The notes: a model not told the origin generated them from the sequence alone. A DNA stretch of 35,826 bases from Hyphomonadaceae bacterium (GCA_027482995.1 JAIXVM010000205.1:1-35826); one strand, 5' to 3'; shown: positions 24,762-34,340, counted from the first letter of the stretch. Made by a program: numbers and translations.

Positions 24762-25586
24762 ATGTCGAAACCCTCCCCCGTTGGCGCAGTCATGATCGCC
24801 GCTGCGCGCGCCGCTGGGCGCAGCCTTGCGCGTGACTTTGGCGAAGTCGAAAACCTCCAGGTCTCGAAAAAAGGCCCGGCGGATTTCGTCTCGAACGCGG
24901 ACCTGCGCGCAGAGGAAACGATCTACGCCCACCTGATGAAGGCCCGCCCCGGCTACGGCTTCGTCATGGAAGAACGCGGCATCGTCGAGGGCACTGACAA
25001 GTCCAACCGCTTCATCGTCGACCCGCTCGACGGCACGCTGAACTTCCTGCACGGCCAGCCGCACTATGCCGTTTCCATCGGCCTCGAGCGGGATGGCAAG
25101 CTGCTGGCGGGGGTCGTCTTTGACGTCGCCAAGAACGAGATCTTCTGGGCCGAAACCGGCCGCGGCGCCTGGCTGGAGCAGCGCAAGCTGCGGGTGGCTG
25201 TGCGCAAGAAGCTGTCTGAATCCGTGATTGCCACCGGCACGCCCTGGCTCGGCAAATCGGAAGAGGCCCACGCCACCTTTGCCCGCGAAATGCTAGCCAT
25301 GACGCCGACCTGCGCGGGCATCCGTCGCTATGGCTCAGCCGCGCTCGACCTCGCCTGGGTCGCCGCCGGACGGTTCGATGCGTTCTGGGAGCGCACGCTG
25401 AAGCCCTGGGACATTGCGGCCGGCATCGTGTTGGTGCGTGAAGCCGGCGGCGTTGTCATCGAAATCGATGGCGGCGACGTGATGAAGACCGGTTCGATCC
25501 TTGCGGGTAACGAAGACATCGTCCCCCAGGTTCAGGAACAATTGCGAGTTGCGGGCGCTTTCGGGCGCCAGGCCAACCTAACCTGA
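24762..25586 (+). CDS. suhB: inositol monophosphatase family protein (SuhB-like)
   Basis: 274 residues. Metal-site motifs of the IMPase family are intact: VMEERG (Glu70-Glu71), FIVDPLDGTLNF (Asp87, Asp90) and LKPWDIAAGIVLVREAGG. It hydrolyses inositol-1-phosphate or similar sugar phosphates with Mg; E. coli SuhB also acts in rRNA transcription, which cannot be judged here. The frame is open upstream through thiE, but the ATG at 24762 (with AAGAG upstream) gives the normal family length. It is followed after 42 bp by the monooxygenase gene. Confidence 0.92.
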   Translation: MSKPSPVGAVMIAAARAAGRSLARDFGEVENLQVSKKGPADFVSNADLRAEETIYAHLMKARPGYGFVMEERGIVEGTDKSNRFIVDPLDGTLNFLHGQPHYAVSIGLERDGKLLAGVVFDVAKNEIFWAETGRGAWLEQRKLRVAVRKKLSESVIATGTPWLGKSEEAHATFAREMLAMTPTCAGIRRYGSAALDLAWVAAGRFDAFWERTLKPWDIAAGIVLVREAGGVVIEIDGGDVMKTGSILAGNEDIVPQVQEQLRVAGAFGRQANLT

Positions 25587-25628
25587 CGCCTCCGTCAGGA
25601 TTTTTTGCCAAGCGCAAAAAATCGCGGT

Positions 25629-27140
25629 ATGAACCGCGCTATGACAAAACCTGACACAGACGTTCTCATCATTGGCGCCGGCCTTTCAGGCATAGGCGCT
25701 GCCGTGCATCTCCAGAAGCTGAGCCCGGGAAAGACCTACCGGATCTATGAGGCGCGGGACGCCATCGGCGGAACCTGGGACCTTTTCCGCTATCCAGGCA
25801 TCCGGTCAGACTCCGACATGCACACGCTGGGTTTTGACTTCAAACCCTGGACCGAGGCCAAGGCCATCGCTGACGGTCCATCGATCCGCAAATATGTGAA
25901 CCAGACGGCCGACGAGTATGGCGTGCGCAAGCACATCCAGTTCAACACCAAGATCATCGCCGCCAACTGGTCGAGCGCCGACCAGGCCTGGCGCGTGACC
26001 AGCGAGAACACGAAAACCGGCGAGCAGAGCGTCACCCTCGCCCGCTTCCTGTTCATGTGCGGTGGCTATTACCGGTACGATCAGGGCTACAAGCCGGACT
26101 TCCCGGGCGAGGCAAGCTTCAAGGGCCAGATCCTGCATCCGCAGCACTGGCCGGAAAACCTCGATTATACCGGCAAGAAAGTCGTCGTCATCGGATCTGG
26201 CGCCACCGCCATGACACTGGTACCTGCGATGACCGACAAGGCCGCGCACGTCACCATGCTGCAGCGCTCGCCAACCTATGTCGTCTCGCGCCCGGCGGTG
26301 GACGGCGCCGCGAATTTCCTGCGCAAGATCCTGCCCGAGCAATGGGCCTACAATCTCATCCGCTGGCGGAACGTCATGTTCCAGCAGTTCTTCTTCCGCC
26401 AGACGCGGAAGAACCCGGAGAAGGCCCGGGAGCGCCTGCTCGGCATGGTGCGCGACGAGCTCGGCCCGGACTATGACATCGCCAAGCATTTCACGCCGGC
26501 CTACAATCCCTGGGAACAGCGCCTCTGCCTTGTTCCGGATGCGGACCTTTTCAACGCGCTGAAATCCGGCAAGGCAAGCGTCGAGACCGACCATATCGAG
26601 CGCTTCACCGAGACCGGTATCCTTCTGAAATCCGGCAAGCAGCTGGACGCCGACATCATCGTCACGGCAACCGGCCTGAACCTCATCTTCATGAACGGCG
26701 TCAACGTGTCGATCGACGGCGCGAAGGTCGATCCCGGCAAGCTCTTGAACTACAAGGGCGTGATGCTCTCGAACGTGCCGAACCTCGCGGTCACGTTCGG
26801 CTATACCAACGCCTCCTGGACGCTGAAGGCGGACCTCACCAGCGAGTATGTCTGCCGCCTGCTGAACCTGATGGACGAGAAGGGCGCGACCTCCGCGATG
26901 CCTTACCTCGCGCATTTCCCGAACGAGACCGAGCCGTTCGTGGACTTCTCGTCAGGGTATTTCCAGCGCGTGATGGACCAGTTCCCGCGCCAGCACACCG
27001 AGGCGCCCTGGAAGCTGCACCAGAACTACTTCACCGACCGCAAGAACCTGCGCGAAGCGCCGATCGAAGACGGCGTGATGAAGTTCGAGACAGCCCCGGT
27101 GCAGGCAGCGGCAGTCCCGGCGCTCCAACCGGCCGAATAG
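25629..27140 (+). CDS. flavin-containing (Baeyer-Villiger type) monooxygenase
   Basis: 503 residues. The N-terminal FAD fold is VLIIGAGLSGIGAAVHL, then GGTWDLFRYPGIRSDSD. The Baeyer-Villiger fingerprint FxGxxxHxxxW is exact as FKGQILHPQHW (Phe164 to Trp174), and an NADPH Rossmann motif VVVIGSGATAM follows. VTATGLNL closes the conserved part. It would insert oxygen into a ketone or oxygenate a hydrophobic substrate in the cytoplasm. ATGs at 25629 and 25641 are possible starts; neither has a ribosome site, and the first sits in the loop of a CGCGGT/ACCGCG hairpin. Substrate unknown. Confidence 0.9.
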   Translation: MNRAMTKPDTDVLIIGAGLSGIGAAVHLQKLSPGKTYRIYEARDAIGGTWDLFRYPGIRSDSDMHTLGFDFKPWTEAKAIADGPSIRKYVNQTADEYGVRKHIQFNTKIIAANWSSADQAWRVTSENTKTGEQSVTLARFLFMCGGYYRYDQGYKPDFPGEASFKGQILHPQHWPENLDYTGKKVVVIGSGATAMTLVPAMTDKAAHVTMLQRSPTYVVSRPAVDGAANFLRKILPEQWAYNLIRWRNVMFQQFFFRQTRKNPEKARERLLGMVRDELGPDYDIAKHFTPAYNPWEQRLCLVPDADLFNALKSGKASVETDHIERFTETGILLKSGKQLDADIIVTATGLNLIFMNGVNVSIDGAKVDPGKLLNYKGVMLSNVPNLAVTFGYTNASWTLKADLTSEYVCRLLNLMDEKGATSAMPYLAHFPNETEPFVDFSSGYFQRVMDQFPRQHTEAPWKLHQNYFTDRKNLREAPIEDGVMKFETAPVQAAAVPALQPAE

Positions 27141-27215
27141 ATCGTCTTGCAGGCGGGCTGAGGGTTCCCATCTATCGGGAGAGAGGCTCTGCGCCTGTCT
27201 TCGATGGAGGGACCT

Positions 27216-27377
27216 ATGTGGCTCTGGCTTTTGTGGTGGTGTGTGGACGATCATCTGGCTGACGCCTTGGCAACGCCAGGACTGGGCAATCTGCCCATCT
27301 GGGTGCCGCTTATCCTGTCGCTGGCATTTTCCTTCTCGCTGGACGGCGCCATCGACCGGGCCCGCAAGAAGGCCTGA
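27216..27377 (+). CDS. 53-residue Trp-rich small membrane protein
   Basis: An ATG with GGAGG five bases upstream opens a frame of 53 codons ending in TGA at 27377. The N-terminus is strikingly rich in Trp and Leu (MWLWLLWWC), then a polar stretch, then a likely membrane helix (LPIWVPLILSLAFSFSLDGAI) and a basic end (DRARKKA). No named family is recognised. It starts 75 bp after the monooxygenase and ends four bases before the converging ABC exporter stop. The strong ribosome site and sensible protein make it credible. Confidence 0.68.
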   Translation: MWLWLLWWCVDDHLADALATPGLGNLPIWVPLILSLAFSFSLDGAIDRARKKA

Positions 27378-27381
27378 CGGC

Positions 27382-29214
27382 CTAACGCTCCGTGAACTGA
27401 AGTTCGGCAAGGCGAGCATAGAGCCCACCTTTCGCAACCAGCGTGTCGTGGTTGCCTTCTTCCACGATCCGGCCATGCTCCATCACGAGGATGCGGTCGG
27501 CGCGGCGCACGGTGGACAGCCGATGCGCGATCACCAGCGTGGTGCGGCCGGTCGCGGCATTCTCGATGGCGCGGCGCACGGCCGCTTCGCTCTCGGAATC
27601 AAGCGCGGACGTCGCCTCGTCCAGCAACAAAACGGGCGCATCCCGCACCAGCGCACGCGCCAGCGCAATCCGTTGGCGCTGCCCGCCGGACAGGCTGCGC
27701 CCCTTCTGACCGAGCGGCGTCGCGAGGCCTTCTTTCTCATCGAGGAAGCCCATCGCCTCGGCCATGCGGGCGGCCTGCTCCAGGACAGCGTTATCCGCAT
27801 CGTCCCGGCCAAAGCGGATATTGTCCGCCGCCGTGCCGGTGAACAGCGCCGACTCCTGCGGAGCATAGGCAAACCGGCGGCGCCAGTCGCGCGGGTCAGC
27901 GTCAACAGAGGCGACACCGTCGAGCTTGATCGAGCCCGTCTGCGGATCGAACAGCCGCAGCGCGAGCCGGAATACGGTGGTCTTTCCTGCGCCACTCGGG
28001 CCCACCAGCGCGACGAACTCGCCGGGCTTCACATCGAGCGAGAAATCCTTGAGCGCCGAGGCATCATGCTCGCCGTACTGGAACGTCACATGGTCAAAGG
28101 AGAGGCTGCCCTTGCCCGCGTTTGGCATCGGCTTCGGATGCGCGGGGGCGGCGATCTCCGGCGTCTCACGCAGCACTTCCGCCGCGCGGTCTGCGGCGCC
28201 GGCCGCGCGCATGACTTCGCCGTAGACTTCCGCCAGCATCCCGAAGCCGGAGCCGGCATAAGCGGCGTACATCACCATCGTCGCGAGGTCGCCAAAACTC
28301 ATCTCGCCATTCGCCACCGCGCGGGCGCCGAGCCAGAGCACGCCGGTGAATCCGCCGAACAGCAGCACCGACACCAGCACGATCATCAGCGCCCGGGCGC
28401 CGGTGCGCTTCATGGCGGCGGCGAAGGTGGCCTCGATCGATCCGGAAAAGACCGACAGCTGCCGCTCCTCGCGCCCGTAAGCCTGTACGAGTTCGATGGC
28501 GTCGAGGGTTTCGGCCGCTTCGGCCCCGGCATCCGCGAGACGGGACTGGGCGCGGTTCGACATGTTGCGGATGATCCGGCCGATGCCCATGACGGGCAGG
28601 ATTGCGACTGGCAGCATGGCGAGCAGCGTCAGCCCGAGCTGCCAGTTGACGGCGATCATCAGCCCCAGCGCCCCGATGGTCGTGATCAGGGTGCGCGCCG
28701 CCAGCGAGGCCGACGAGCCGAGGAAGTTTTCGATCAGCGTCACATCTGCGGTGAGCCGCGAGACCGCCTCACCGGAACGCATCTTCGCGTGATAGGCGGG
28801 CGACAGGCGCAGGAGGTGCGCATAGAGGTCGCGCCGCAGGTCGGCCGCAATGCGCTCGCCAAAGCGCGAGACGAAGTAGAAGCGGAAGGCGCCCAGTACC
28901 CCAGCCCCTACGGCAGCGGCGAACACCCAGAGGAAGGCCTGGTCGATCAGCGCGACGAGCGCTTGTGGGTCCGGCCCGGCATTGCGCCCGGCGTCTGCGG
29001 CCCGCCCGAGCAGCATGGGGATGGCGAGGCTCACAGCCGCGGCCGCCAGAAGGAAAACGCCGGCCACGCTGACCGTGATCCAGTGCCGCCTCACATAGGG
29101 CCACAGCAGCGCCAAGGGCTTCAGGCTGCGCCCCTTCGGACGCGCCAGCGCCTCCCCGCCCTCAGGCAAGGTGGTCCGCCGGTCGTCGATGATCTGATCG
29201 CCCGAATCGGCCAT
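27382..29214 (-). CDS. ABC exporter, fused permease and ATPase (MsbA-like)
   Basis: 610 residues. The N-terminal type-I exporter membrane domain (about 40-340) has six helices (e.g. WITVSVAGVFLLAAAAVSLAIPMLLGRAAD). The ATPase domain contains Walker A GPSGAGKTT (near 405), signature LSGGQRQRIALARAL (near 505), Walker B VLLLDEATSALD (near 530) and the H-loop VIAHRLSTV. It would export a lipid, drug or peptide from the inner membrane as a homodimer; the substrate is not defined. GGGAG lies upstream of the ATG. rpmE is divergent. Confidence 0.93.
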   Translation of the reverse strand: MADSGDQIIDDRRTTLPEGGEALARPKGRSLKPLALLWPYVRRHWITVSVAGVFLLAAAAVSLAIPMLLGRAADAGRNAGPDPQALVALIDQAFLWVFAAAVGAGVLGAFRFYFVSRFGERIAADLRRDLYAHLLRLSPAYHAKMRSGEAVSRLTADVTLIENFLGSSASLAARTLITTIGALGLMIAVNWQLGLTLLAMLPVAILPVMGIGRIIRNMSNRAQSRLADAGAEAAETLDAIELVQAYGREERQLSVFSGSIEATFAAAMKRTGARALMIVLVSVLLFGGFTGVLWLGARAVANGEMSFGDLATMVMYAAYAGSGFGMLAEVYGEVMRAAGAADRAAEVLRETPEIAAPAHPKPMPNAGKGSLSFDHVTFQYGEHDASALKDFSLDVKPGEFVALVGPSGAGKTTVFRLALRLFDPQTGSIKLDGVASVDADPRDWRRRFAYAPQESALFTGTAADNIRFGRDDADNAVLEQAARMAEAMGFLDEKEGLATPLGQKGRSLSGGQRQRIALARALVRDAPVLLLDEATSALDSESEAAVRRAIENAATGRTTLVIAHRLSTVRRADRILVMEHGRIVEEGNHDTLVAKGGLYARLAELQFTER

Positions 29215-29273
29215 CTGGCAGCTTTACTCCCTTTGCGGGTCCGGTTCAGCCGCCGAATCCCTACCGGCGCCTC

Positions 29274-29302
29274 TTGCGGCGCCGTAGCCTTTCACTTATA
29301 CG
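29274..29302 (+). promoter_or_regulatory. candidate rpmE promoter
   Basis: TTGCGG (29274-29279) and TATACG (29297-29302) are 17 bases apart. They lie about 90 bp upstream of the rpmE ATG in the ABC exporter/rpmE divergent region. Match to consensus is moderate. Confidence 0.4.
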
Positions 29303-29390
29303 CCCGACTTCGATTTCAGGCTGAGACATGCCAGCGCACCCGGGCGCGTCAACCCGGATTGACACGAGATACGAGAAAGAGGCCAAGGCC

Positions 29391-29609
29391 ATGAAAAAAG
29401 AAGGCCATCCCGATTACCACTTCATCACGGTCGTGATGACGGACGGTACGGAATACCAGACCCGTTCGACGTACGGCAAGCCGGGCGACCGCCTCGTGCT
29501 GGACATCGACCCGAAAGTGCACCCGGCCTGGACCGGCGGCGAAGGCAAGTCGCTCGACCGCGGCGGCCGCATCTCGCGCTTCAAGGACAAGTTCAAAGGC
29601 TTCGTGTAA
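29391..29609 (+). CDS. rpmE: 50S ribosomal protein bL31, cysteine-free type
   Basis: 72 residues: [22 protein letters not shown], then [15 protein letters not shown], then HPAWTGG and basic [13 protein letters not shown]. This is bL31, a component of the large ribosomal subunit near the 5S rRNA. The zinc-binding cysteines of the C+ form are absent, so it is the zinc-independent version. The ATG at 29391 is preceded by an AAGAGG/AAGG purine site; the frame upstream to 29328 lacks support. A terminator follows. Confidence 0.95.
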   Translation: MKKEGHPDYHFITVVMTDGTEYQTRSTYGKPGDRLVLDIDPKVHPAWTGGEGKSLDRGGRISRFKDKFKGFV

Positions 29610-29647
29610 GCGGTTTTCCGCTTTCCCGATGTGTGGCGTACGGAAAG

Positions 29648-29672
29648 CCCTGGCCCGACGGCCGGGGTTTTT
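29648..29672 (+). terminator. intrinsic terminator after rpmE
   Basis: CCCTGGCC and GGCCGGGG form an 8-bp stem with one G-T wobble and a CGAC loop, then five T residues. An additional AAGCGG/CCGCTT hairpin sits between it and the rpmE stop. Confidence 0.85.
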
Positions 29673-29677
29673 CTGTT

Positions 29678-30481
29678 TCAGCCCCTGAGCCTCAGCGCGA
29701 GGCCGATGAACGGAATGGCCAGTTCCACCAACAGCCGTTCGAGCGGCGCGCGCGCAAACTTCCGGAAATAGCGCGCGAGGCTTTTGGCCTTGTGTTGCGT
29801 CACGAAGGCAGAGGGCACGTCTGAGGTCGAGCCATAGTGCAATGCCCCCGCGGCGGGCACATAGGTCACCGATCCCCCAGCTTCGAGCGCGCGGCGACAG
29901 ATGTCGGCGTCCTCGACATGGATGAAATAGCCCTCATCAAACCCGCCAAGCGTCTCGAAGTCCTTCCGGCGCATCAGAAAGAAAGCGCCGGTGATCGCAC
30001 CGACCGGGATGGGCCCCGGCGGCGGCGGCAGGTGTTCGAGCGTCCAGCGGCCGAGACCCAGCGCGCGCGTCAGCGTCAGCGTTTCACGCCGCGCGCCGCG
30101 CTCTTCCCTGCCCTGCAAATCGAAGATCCGCCCGCCTGCAATCGCTGGCGCCGCAGCATCCTCCAGCGCCTCGATCATCGGGCGAAGGGCCCCGCGCTTG
30201 ATCACGCAGTCCGGATTGATCACCAACAGATACTCGCTCGCCGCCAGACGGGCGGCCGCATTGACGGCGGCGCCGAAGCCGGGATTGGGCAAATCCAGCT
30301 GGCGCGCCTTCGGTGCCGACGCGGTGAAGTCCTTGAGCCATGCGTCCGCACCCGGAGGATTGCCGTTGTTGGCGATCACGATCCCGGTCACATCCGGGTC
30401 GCCCTTCAGCGCATAGAGGCATTCCACCAGCCGGGGCCCGGTATGATAGGTGACCACCAGGGCCGTGACCGTCGGCGTCAT
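29678..30481 (-). CDS. family 2 glycosyltransferase
   Basis: 267 residues of GT-A fold: TALVVTYHTGPRLVECL, IVIANNGNPPG, PNPGFGAAVNAAA, then the metal/nucleotide motif LVINPDC, and FFLMRRKDFETLGGFDEGYFIHVEDADICRR. These features match rhamnosyltransferase-like GT2 enzymes, which use nucleotide sugars to build surface polysaccharides at the inner membrane face. The C-terminus has hydrophobic helices. Its start overlaps the stop of the O-antigen ligase gene (ATGA), indicating a coupled operon; the pair fits a surface-glycan role. Confidence 0.91.
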   Translation of the reverse strand: MTPTVTALVVTYHTGPRLVECLYALKGDPDVTGIVIANNGNPPGADAWLKDFTASAPKARQLDLPNPGFGAAVNAAARLAASEYLLVINPDCVIKRGALRPMIEALEDAAAPAIAGGRIFDLQGREERGARRETLTLTRALGLGRWTLEHLPPPPGPIPVGAITGAFFLMRRKDFETLGGFDEGYFIHVEDADICRRALEAGGSVTYVPAAGALHYGSTSDVPSAFVTQHKAKSLARYFRKFARAPLERLLVELAIPFIGLALRLRG

Positions 30482-31719
30482 GCCTCGGCGTCCTTCAGCG
30501 TCCGGTGCCAGAGAATGATAGCCGCCGCGGCGAGCGCCCCCGATGACCAGAAGCCTTCATTCCAGGCGCTGTAAGCGAAGCTGAAAATCACGGCTACTGC
30601 GCCCGTGAGCCCGGCGACCGCAAACCGAGTTTCCGGACGCAGTTCCTCCGGACGCGGCAGATGAAAGCCGAGTGCCACAAGGCTCAAGGCTGCGAGCACG
30701 GCGCCGACCATGCCGGTCTCAGCCCAGATCTGAAGCGCCATGTTGTGCGGATGGCCGGGCACAATCGGATAGTCTTTCCAGAAATCCGGCAGCTGCGCGA
30801 GCCAGTCGGGCCGGGTCGCAAATGTTTCGCGCCATTCGTTGGTCGCATGCAGGCCCTGCCCCATGAACGGCGCTTCTGTCATGCGGCCGATCACGACTTC
30901 CCATGACCAGAGCCGGGACCGGAACGAATCCGGCAGGCTGGGCGCAATGGGCTCAAGCGCACGGATCAGCATGGCAAAGAGAACCGGCGCCGCAGCGATG
31001 TAGCCGGCGAGGCCGCCAAACAGCCAGCGAAACCCCGTTCGCGGCAAGACAGCGACAAGGCCAATCGCAACGGCCGTGCCCACCAGCGCCAACAAGGCAG
31101 ACTGCGCATCCAGCTTCAGATACGCGATCGAAGCACCGGCCAGCAGCAGCACCGACAGCGCGATGCCGGCGATCTTCCACCGGAATACAAGCATTGGCAG
31201 AAGGAGCGGCAAAGCGAGCGCCAGCGCGTTGGCACTGCGGCCGATATTCTGGGCGCCTTCCTGCAGCCGCTTCGGATCTTCTCCGTACACGGCAGAAAGC
31301 GCGAACGCCGAGGCGTAGGGCGAGGCGATGAGCAGAACGGTCTGAAGGGCCAACATGGCAACGATGATGCCGGATGCCCTCGGCGCCGGCGCCGATTGCA
31401 GCGCCGCTGCGACCACGAGGGACGCCGAAAGCGCAAGCAACAAGTTCGCCAGACTGCCGGATTCGACCGCGAAAGTCCCCTCCATCAAGCTGCCTGACAT
31501 CAAGGCCAGCTCACCCGGGGCCCAGAACTCGCTCGCCGCCACCCAACCGGCGAAGGCAAAGCCGATCAAGGCGAATGCCGCAGGTGGCAGGCGCGGCCGC
31601 GCAAGCACGAGCGCGGCAAGCGAACTCAGCCCGAGAAGCGGGGCAAAGCCCTGCCCGCCCAGCACCGCCATCACGGGCCAAAGCACGAAGGCGACTGCGA
31701 GGACGGGTCCGTAGTTCAT
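30478..31719 (-). CDS. O-antigen ligase family (Wzy/WaaL-like) membrane protein
   Basis: 413 residues with about ten to twelve helices and a large periplasmic loop (about 235-325). The loop contains FRSRLWSWEVVIG, MGQGLHATNEWRETFATRP and GHPHNMALQIWAETG, the hallmark of Wzy_C/O-antigen ligase proteins. It would polymerise or ligate a surface glycan at the periplasmic side. The start is at 31719, 49 bp after the thrS stop, with no clear ribosome site. The glycosyltransferase gene overlaps its end. Confidence 0.9.
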   Translation of the reverse strand: MNYGPVLAVAFVLWPVMAVLGGQGFAPLLGLSSLAALVLARPRLPPAAFALIGFAFAGWVAASEFWAPGELALMSGSLMEGTFAVESGSLANLLLALSASLVVAAALQSAPAPRASGIIVAMLALQTVLLIASPYASAFALSAVYGEDPKRLQEGAQNIGRSANALALALPLLLPMLVFRWKIAGIALSVLLLAGASIAYLKLDAQSALLALVGTAVAIGLVAVLPRTGFRWLFGGLAGYIAAAPVLFAMLIRALEPIAPSLPDSFRSRLWSWEVVIGRMTEAPFMGQGLHATNEWRETFATRPDWLAQLPDFWKDYPIVPGHPHNMALQIWAETGMVGAVLAALSLVALGFHLPRPEELRPETRFAVAGLTGAVAVIFSFAYSAWNEGFWSSGALAAAAIILWHRTLKDAEA

Positions 31720-31768
31720 TGCACCCGTACTCTAGTCGGCGCCCCCGCGCCTTGTCACCGTATGCGTA

Positions 31769-33748
31769 TCAGCGGGCCCGCTTGAGATCCGGCGGCAGCG
31801 CGTCGTCGGCGAGGCTGACCAAGGCCTCGTCCAGCGAGATGATCTGCTGACCATTGGAGCCGAGACGGCGCAGGGCGAGCTTGCGCTCTTCCGCTTCGCG
31901 GGCGCCGACCACCGCAATCACCGGCACCTTGGCCAGCGAATGCTCACGGACCTTGTAGTTGATCGTCTCGTTGCGCCGGTCGACTTCGACCCGCAGGCCC
32001 GCCTTGCGCAGCTCTGCAGCCACCTCGTCGGCATACTGTCCTGCCGCATCATCCGAAATCGCAGCCACGACCACCTGCACCGGTGCCAGCCACATCGGGA
32101 AGGCCCCGGCGAATTCCTCGATCAGGATGCCGATAAACCGCTCCATTGATCCGAGGATCGCACGGTGCAGCATCACGGGCCGCTGCTTTGATCCGTCTGA
32201 TGCCGTGTACTCCGCGCCCAGACGTTCCGGCAGCACATAGTCGAGCTGCAGCGTTCCGCACTGCCAGACCCGGCCGATGGCGTCCGTCAGCTGGAATTCG
32301 AGCTTTGGCCCATAGAACGCACCTTCTCCGGGAAGAAACTCGCAAGGCAGGCCAGCCGCATCAACCGCAGCCTTGAGACCGCTCTCGGCCCGGTCCCAGG
32401 TCGCATCATCGCCCGCGCGCACGTCCGGCCGCGTGGATAGTTTCACGGCGATCTTTTCAAAGCCGAAGTCACGATACACGCTTTCCAAGAGCCGGCAGAA
32501 CCGGATCGATTCCTCGACAATCTGGTCTTCACGGCAGAAGATGTGGGCATCGTCCTGCGTGAACTGACGCACGCGCATGATGCCGTGGATCGCGCCGTGA
32601 GGCTCATTGCGGTGGCAGCATCCGAACTCGGCCAGGCGTAGGGGCAAGTCGCGATAAGACTTCTGGCCGGACTTGAACACCTCGACATGGGCCGGGCAGT
32701 TCATCGGCTTCAGCGCCATCAGTTTGGCATCTTCGGGCACGGATATCTCCACGCCCTCGTCGCCCTCCGGAATGAAATCCGGCACGATGAACATGTTCTC
32801 GCGGTACTTGCCCCAGTGGCCGGACTTTTCCCATTGCGCCGAGTCCATCAGCTGCGGCGTCTTGATCTCCTGGTATCCCGACACGTCCAGACGCCGGCGC
32901 ATGTAGGCTTCAATCTGGCGCCAGATCTGGAATCCGTTCGGATGCCAGAATACCGAGCCGGCGGCCGCCATGCCGTCGAGGTGGAAGAGGTCGAGCTGCG
33001 CCCCCAACTTGCGGTGGTCGCGCTTCTCGGCCTCTTCGAGGCGGTGGAGATGTTCCTTGAGGTCTTTCTCACTGGCCCAGGCCGTGCCGTACATGCGCTG
33101 GAGCATCTCGTTCTTGGAGTCGCCGCGCCAATAGGCGCCGGCCATCTTCATCAGCTTGAACGCCTTCGGCAGCTTGCCCGTGGACGGCAGGTGCGGGCCC
33201 CGGCACAGGTCGAACCAGTCGCCCTGCCGGTACAGCGTGATCGCTTCGCCCGGCGGGATGATGTCGTCGATGATCTGCGCCTTGTAGTCCTCGCCGATCC
33301 GCTTGAACTCGGCGATCGCAGCGTCCTTCTCCCAGACCTCGCGGACGATGGGATAATCGGCGTCGACGATCTCGCGCATCTTCGCTTCGATCTTCTCGAA
33401 GTCATCCGTCGAGAACGGGACCTTTCGGGCAAAGTCATAGTAAAAGCCGTCATCGATGACGGGGCCGATCGTGACCTGCGTGTCGGGGTAAAGCGCCTGC
33501 ACGGCCTGGGCGAGCACGTGGGCCGCGTCGTGACGGATCAGTTCGAGGCCGTCGGCGTCCTTGTCCGTGACAATGGCAACCGTCGCATCGCCGTCGAGCG
33601 GGCGTTTGAGGTCGCGGAGTTCGCCGTTCACACGGGCGGCCAGCGCCTTCTTGGCGAGGGATTTGGAGATGCTCTCGGCCACGTCGAGAGGCGAAGCCCC
33701 ATCGGCGAATTCCCGCTTCGAGCCATCGGGGAGCGTAACGTTGATCAT
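31769..33748 (-). CDS. thrS: threonine-tRNA ligase
   Basis: 659 residues. N-terminal TGS domain (about 1-60); editing domain with HDAAH (His73, His77) and LCRGPH; catalytic core with [25 protein letters not shown] (motif 2) and [20 protein letters not shown] (motif 3); C-terminal anticodon-binding domain. It charges tRNA-Thr and clears mis-charged serine. I chose the ATG at 33748, which gives the standard [11 protein letters not shown] start; a TTG at 33757 adds only three residues. 258 bp of non-coding sequence lies upstream, before yidD, with a possible Thr-rich short frame. Confidence 0.97.
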   Translation of the reverse strand: MINVTLPDGSKREFADGASPLDVAESISKSLAKKALAARVNGELRDLKRPLDGDATVAIVTDKDADGLELIRHDAAHVLAQAVQALYPDTQVTIGPVIDDGFYYDFARKVPFSTDDFEKIEAKMREIVDADYPIVREVWEKDAAIAEFKRIGEDYKAQIIDDIIPPGEAITLYRQGDWFDLCRGPHLPSTGKLPKAFKLMKMAGAYWRGDSKNEMLQRMYGTAWASEKDLKEHLHRLEEAEKRDHRKLGAQLDLFHLDGMAAAGSVFWHPNGFQIWRQIEAYMRRRLDVSGYQEIKTPQLMDSAQWEKSGHWGKYRENMFIVPDFIPEGDEGVEISVPEDAKLMALKPMNCPAHVEVFKSGQKSYRDLPLRLAEFGCCHRNEPHGAIHGIMRVRQFTQDDAHIFCREDQIVEESIRFCRLLESVYRDFGFEKIAVKLSTRPDVRAGDDATWDRAESGLKAAVDAAGLPCEFLPGEGAFYGPKLEFQLTDAIGRVWQCGTLQLDYVLPERLGAEYTASDGSKQRPVMLHRAILGSMERFIGILIEEFAGAFPMWLAPVQVVVAAISDDAAGQYADEVAAELRKAGLRVEVDRRNETINYKVREHSLAKVPVIAVVGAREAEERKLALRRLGSNGQQIISLDEALVSLADDALPPDLKRAR

Positions 33749-34006
33749 GGGTCTCAAGTTTCTCAGGTTTGCCGCACTCGCGGCGAATTCGGGTGATCCG
33801 GCAAGGGCGTCTGACGCGGCCGTGCTTAACGCGGCTTCATCGGGATTCCCACCCTGTTTTGAGGGCAGCTGCCGGGGCTTCTGGAGTTTACCGGGTGCAT
33901 GAAGGGGCGCGCACGGACGTGCGGGCCAAGGGCGCTTCAGGCACCCTGGCGAGTTCGCGTGGTCAGTCCGGTGAGGCAGCGGTTCGCGTTCATGGGCGTG
34001 CGTATG
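33749..34006 (-). other. thrS upstream region with a possible Thr-rich short frame
   Basis: This 258-bp gap between yidD and thrS holds no firm gene. On the minus strand an 18-codon frame (33937-33993) includes four Thr codons in eight positions ([11 protein letters not shown]). It has no ribosome site, and no terminator with a T-run follows, so leader-peptide attenuation is only a possibility. A CGCAC/GTGCG hairpin follows it. Confidence 0.25.
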
Positions 34007-34339
34007 TCACGCTTCCGGGCTGGATTCAACCAGCCCGCTTGATGCGTTTCGGGGCCCCGGCTTCCAGTCGCCAAAGCGCCAGGGCTGCCAGAATGGAACG
34101 GACGGGACCGTTTCCGGCGCCGGATCGTAGCCGTGACTGCCGCCGGGACGGCAGCGGACAAATCGCGCGAGCGCCATCCATCCCCCCGGCCACCAGCCGT
34201 GCCGGGCCACGCATTCGGCGCCGTATTCGCTGCAAGTCGGCATATGCTGGCAACGCGCCCCGGCCAGTTGCAACACCTGGCTCGGCCCGTGCTTGTAGAT
34301 GGCGAGCAGCGCGTAAGCGAGGCGGCGCCGGAGAGCCAT
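34007..34339 (-). CDS. yidD: membrane protein insertion efficiency factor YidD
   Basis: 110 residues. It shows the small YidD core: an amphipathic N-terminus (LLAIYKHGPS), PTCSEYGAECVARHG (Cys36), GGWMALARFVRCRPGGSHGYDPAPE (Cys63). A less conserved C-terminal tail of about 35 residues follows. YidD assists membrane protein insertion by YidC/Sec at the inner membrane. Usually it lies beside rnpA-yidC; here it follows the Fe-S scaffold gene with one base between the scaffold stop and its ATG. Confidence 0.92.
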   Translation of the reverse strand: MALRRRLAYALLAIYKHGPSQVLQLAGARCQHMPTCSEYGAECVARHGWWPGGWMALARFVRCRPGGSHGYDPAPETVPSVPFWQPWRFGDWKPGPRNASSGLVESSPEA

Positions 34340-34340
34340 G

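Noticed and set aside
29359-29364. TTGACA close to rpmE as a -35 box.
   Set aside because: It is only 26 bases before the ATG, and the expected -10 position reads CCAAGG, so it cannot serve this gene.
27241-29394. 717-codon plus-strand frame across the ABC exporter region.
   Set aside because: Antisense to a clear ABC exporter with all motifs; composition is Arg/Gly/His-rich and gives no recognisable domain.
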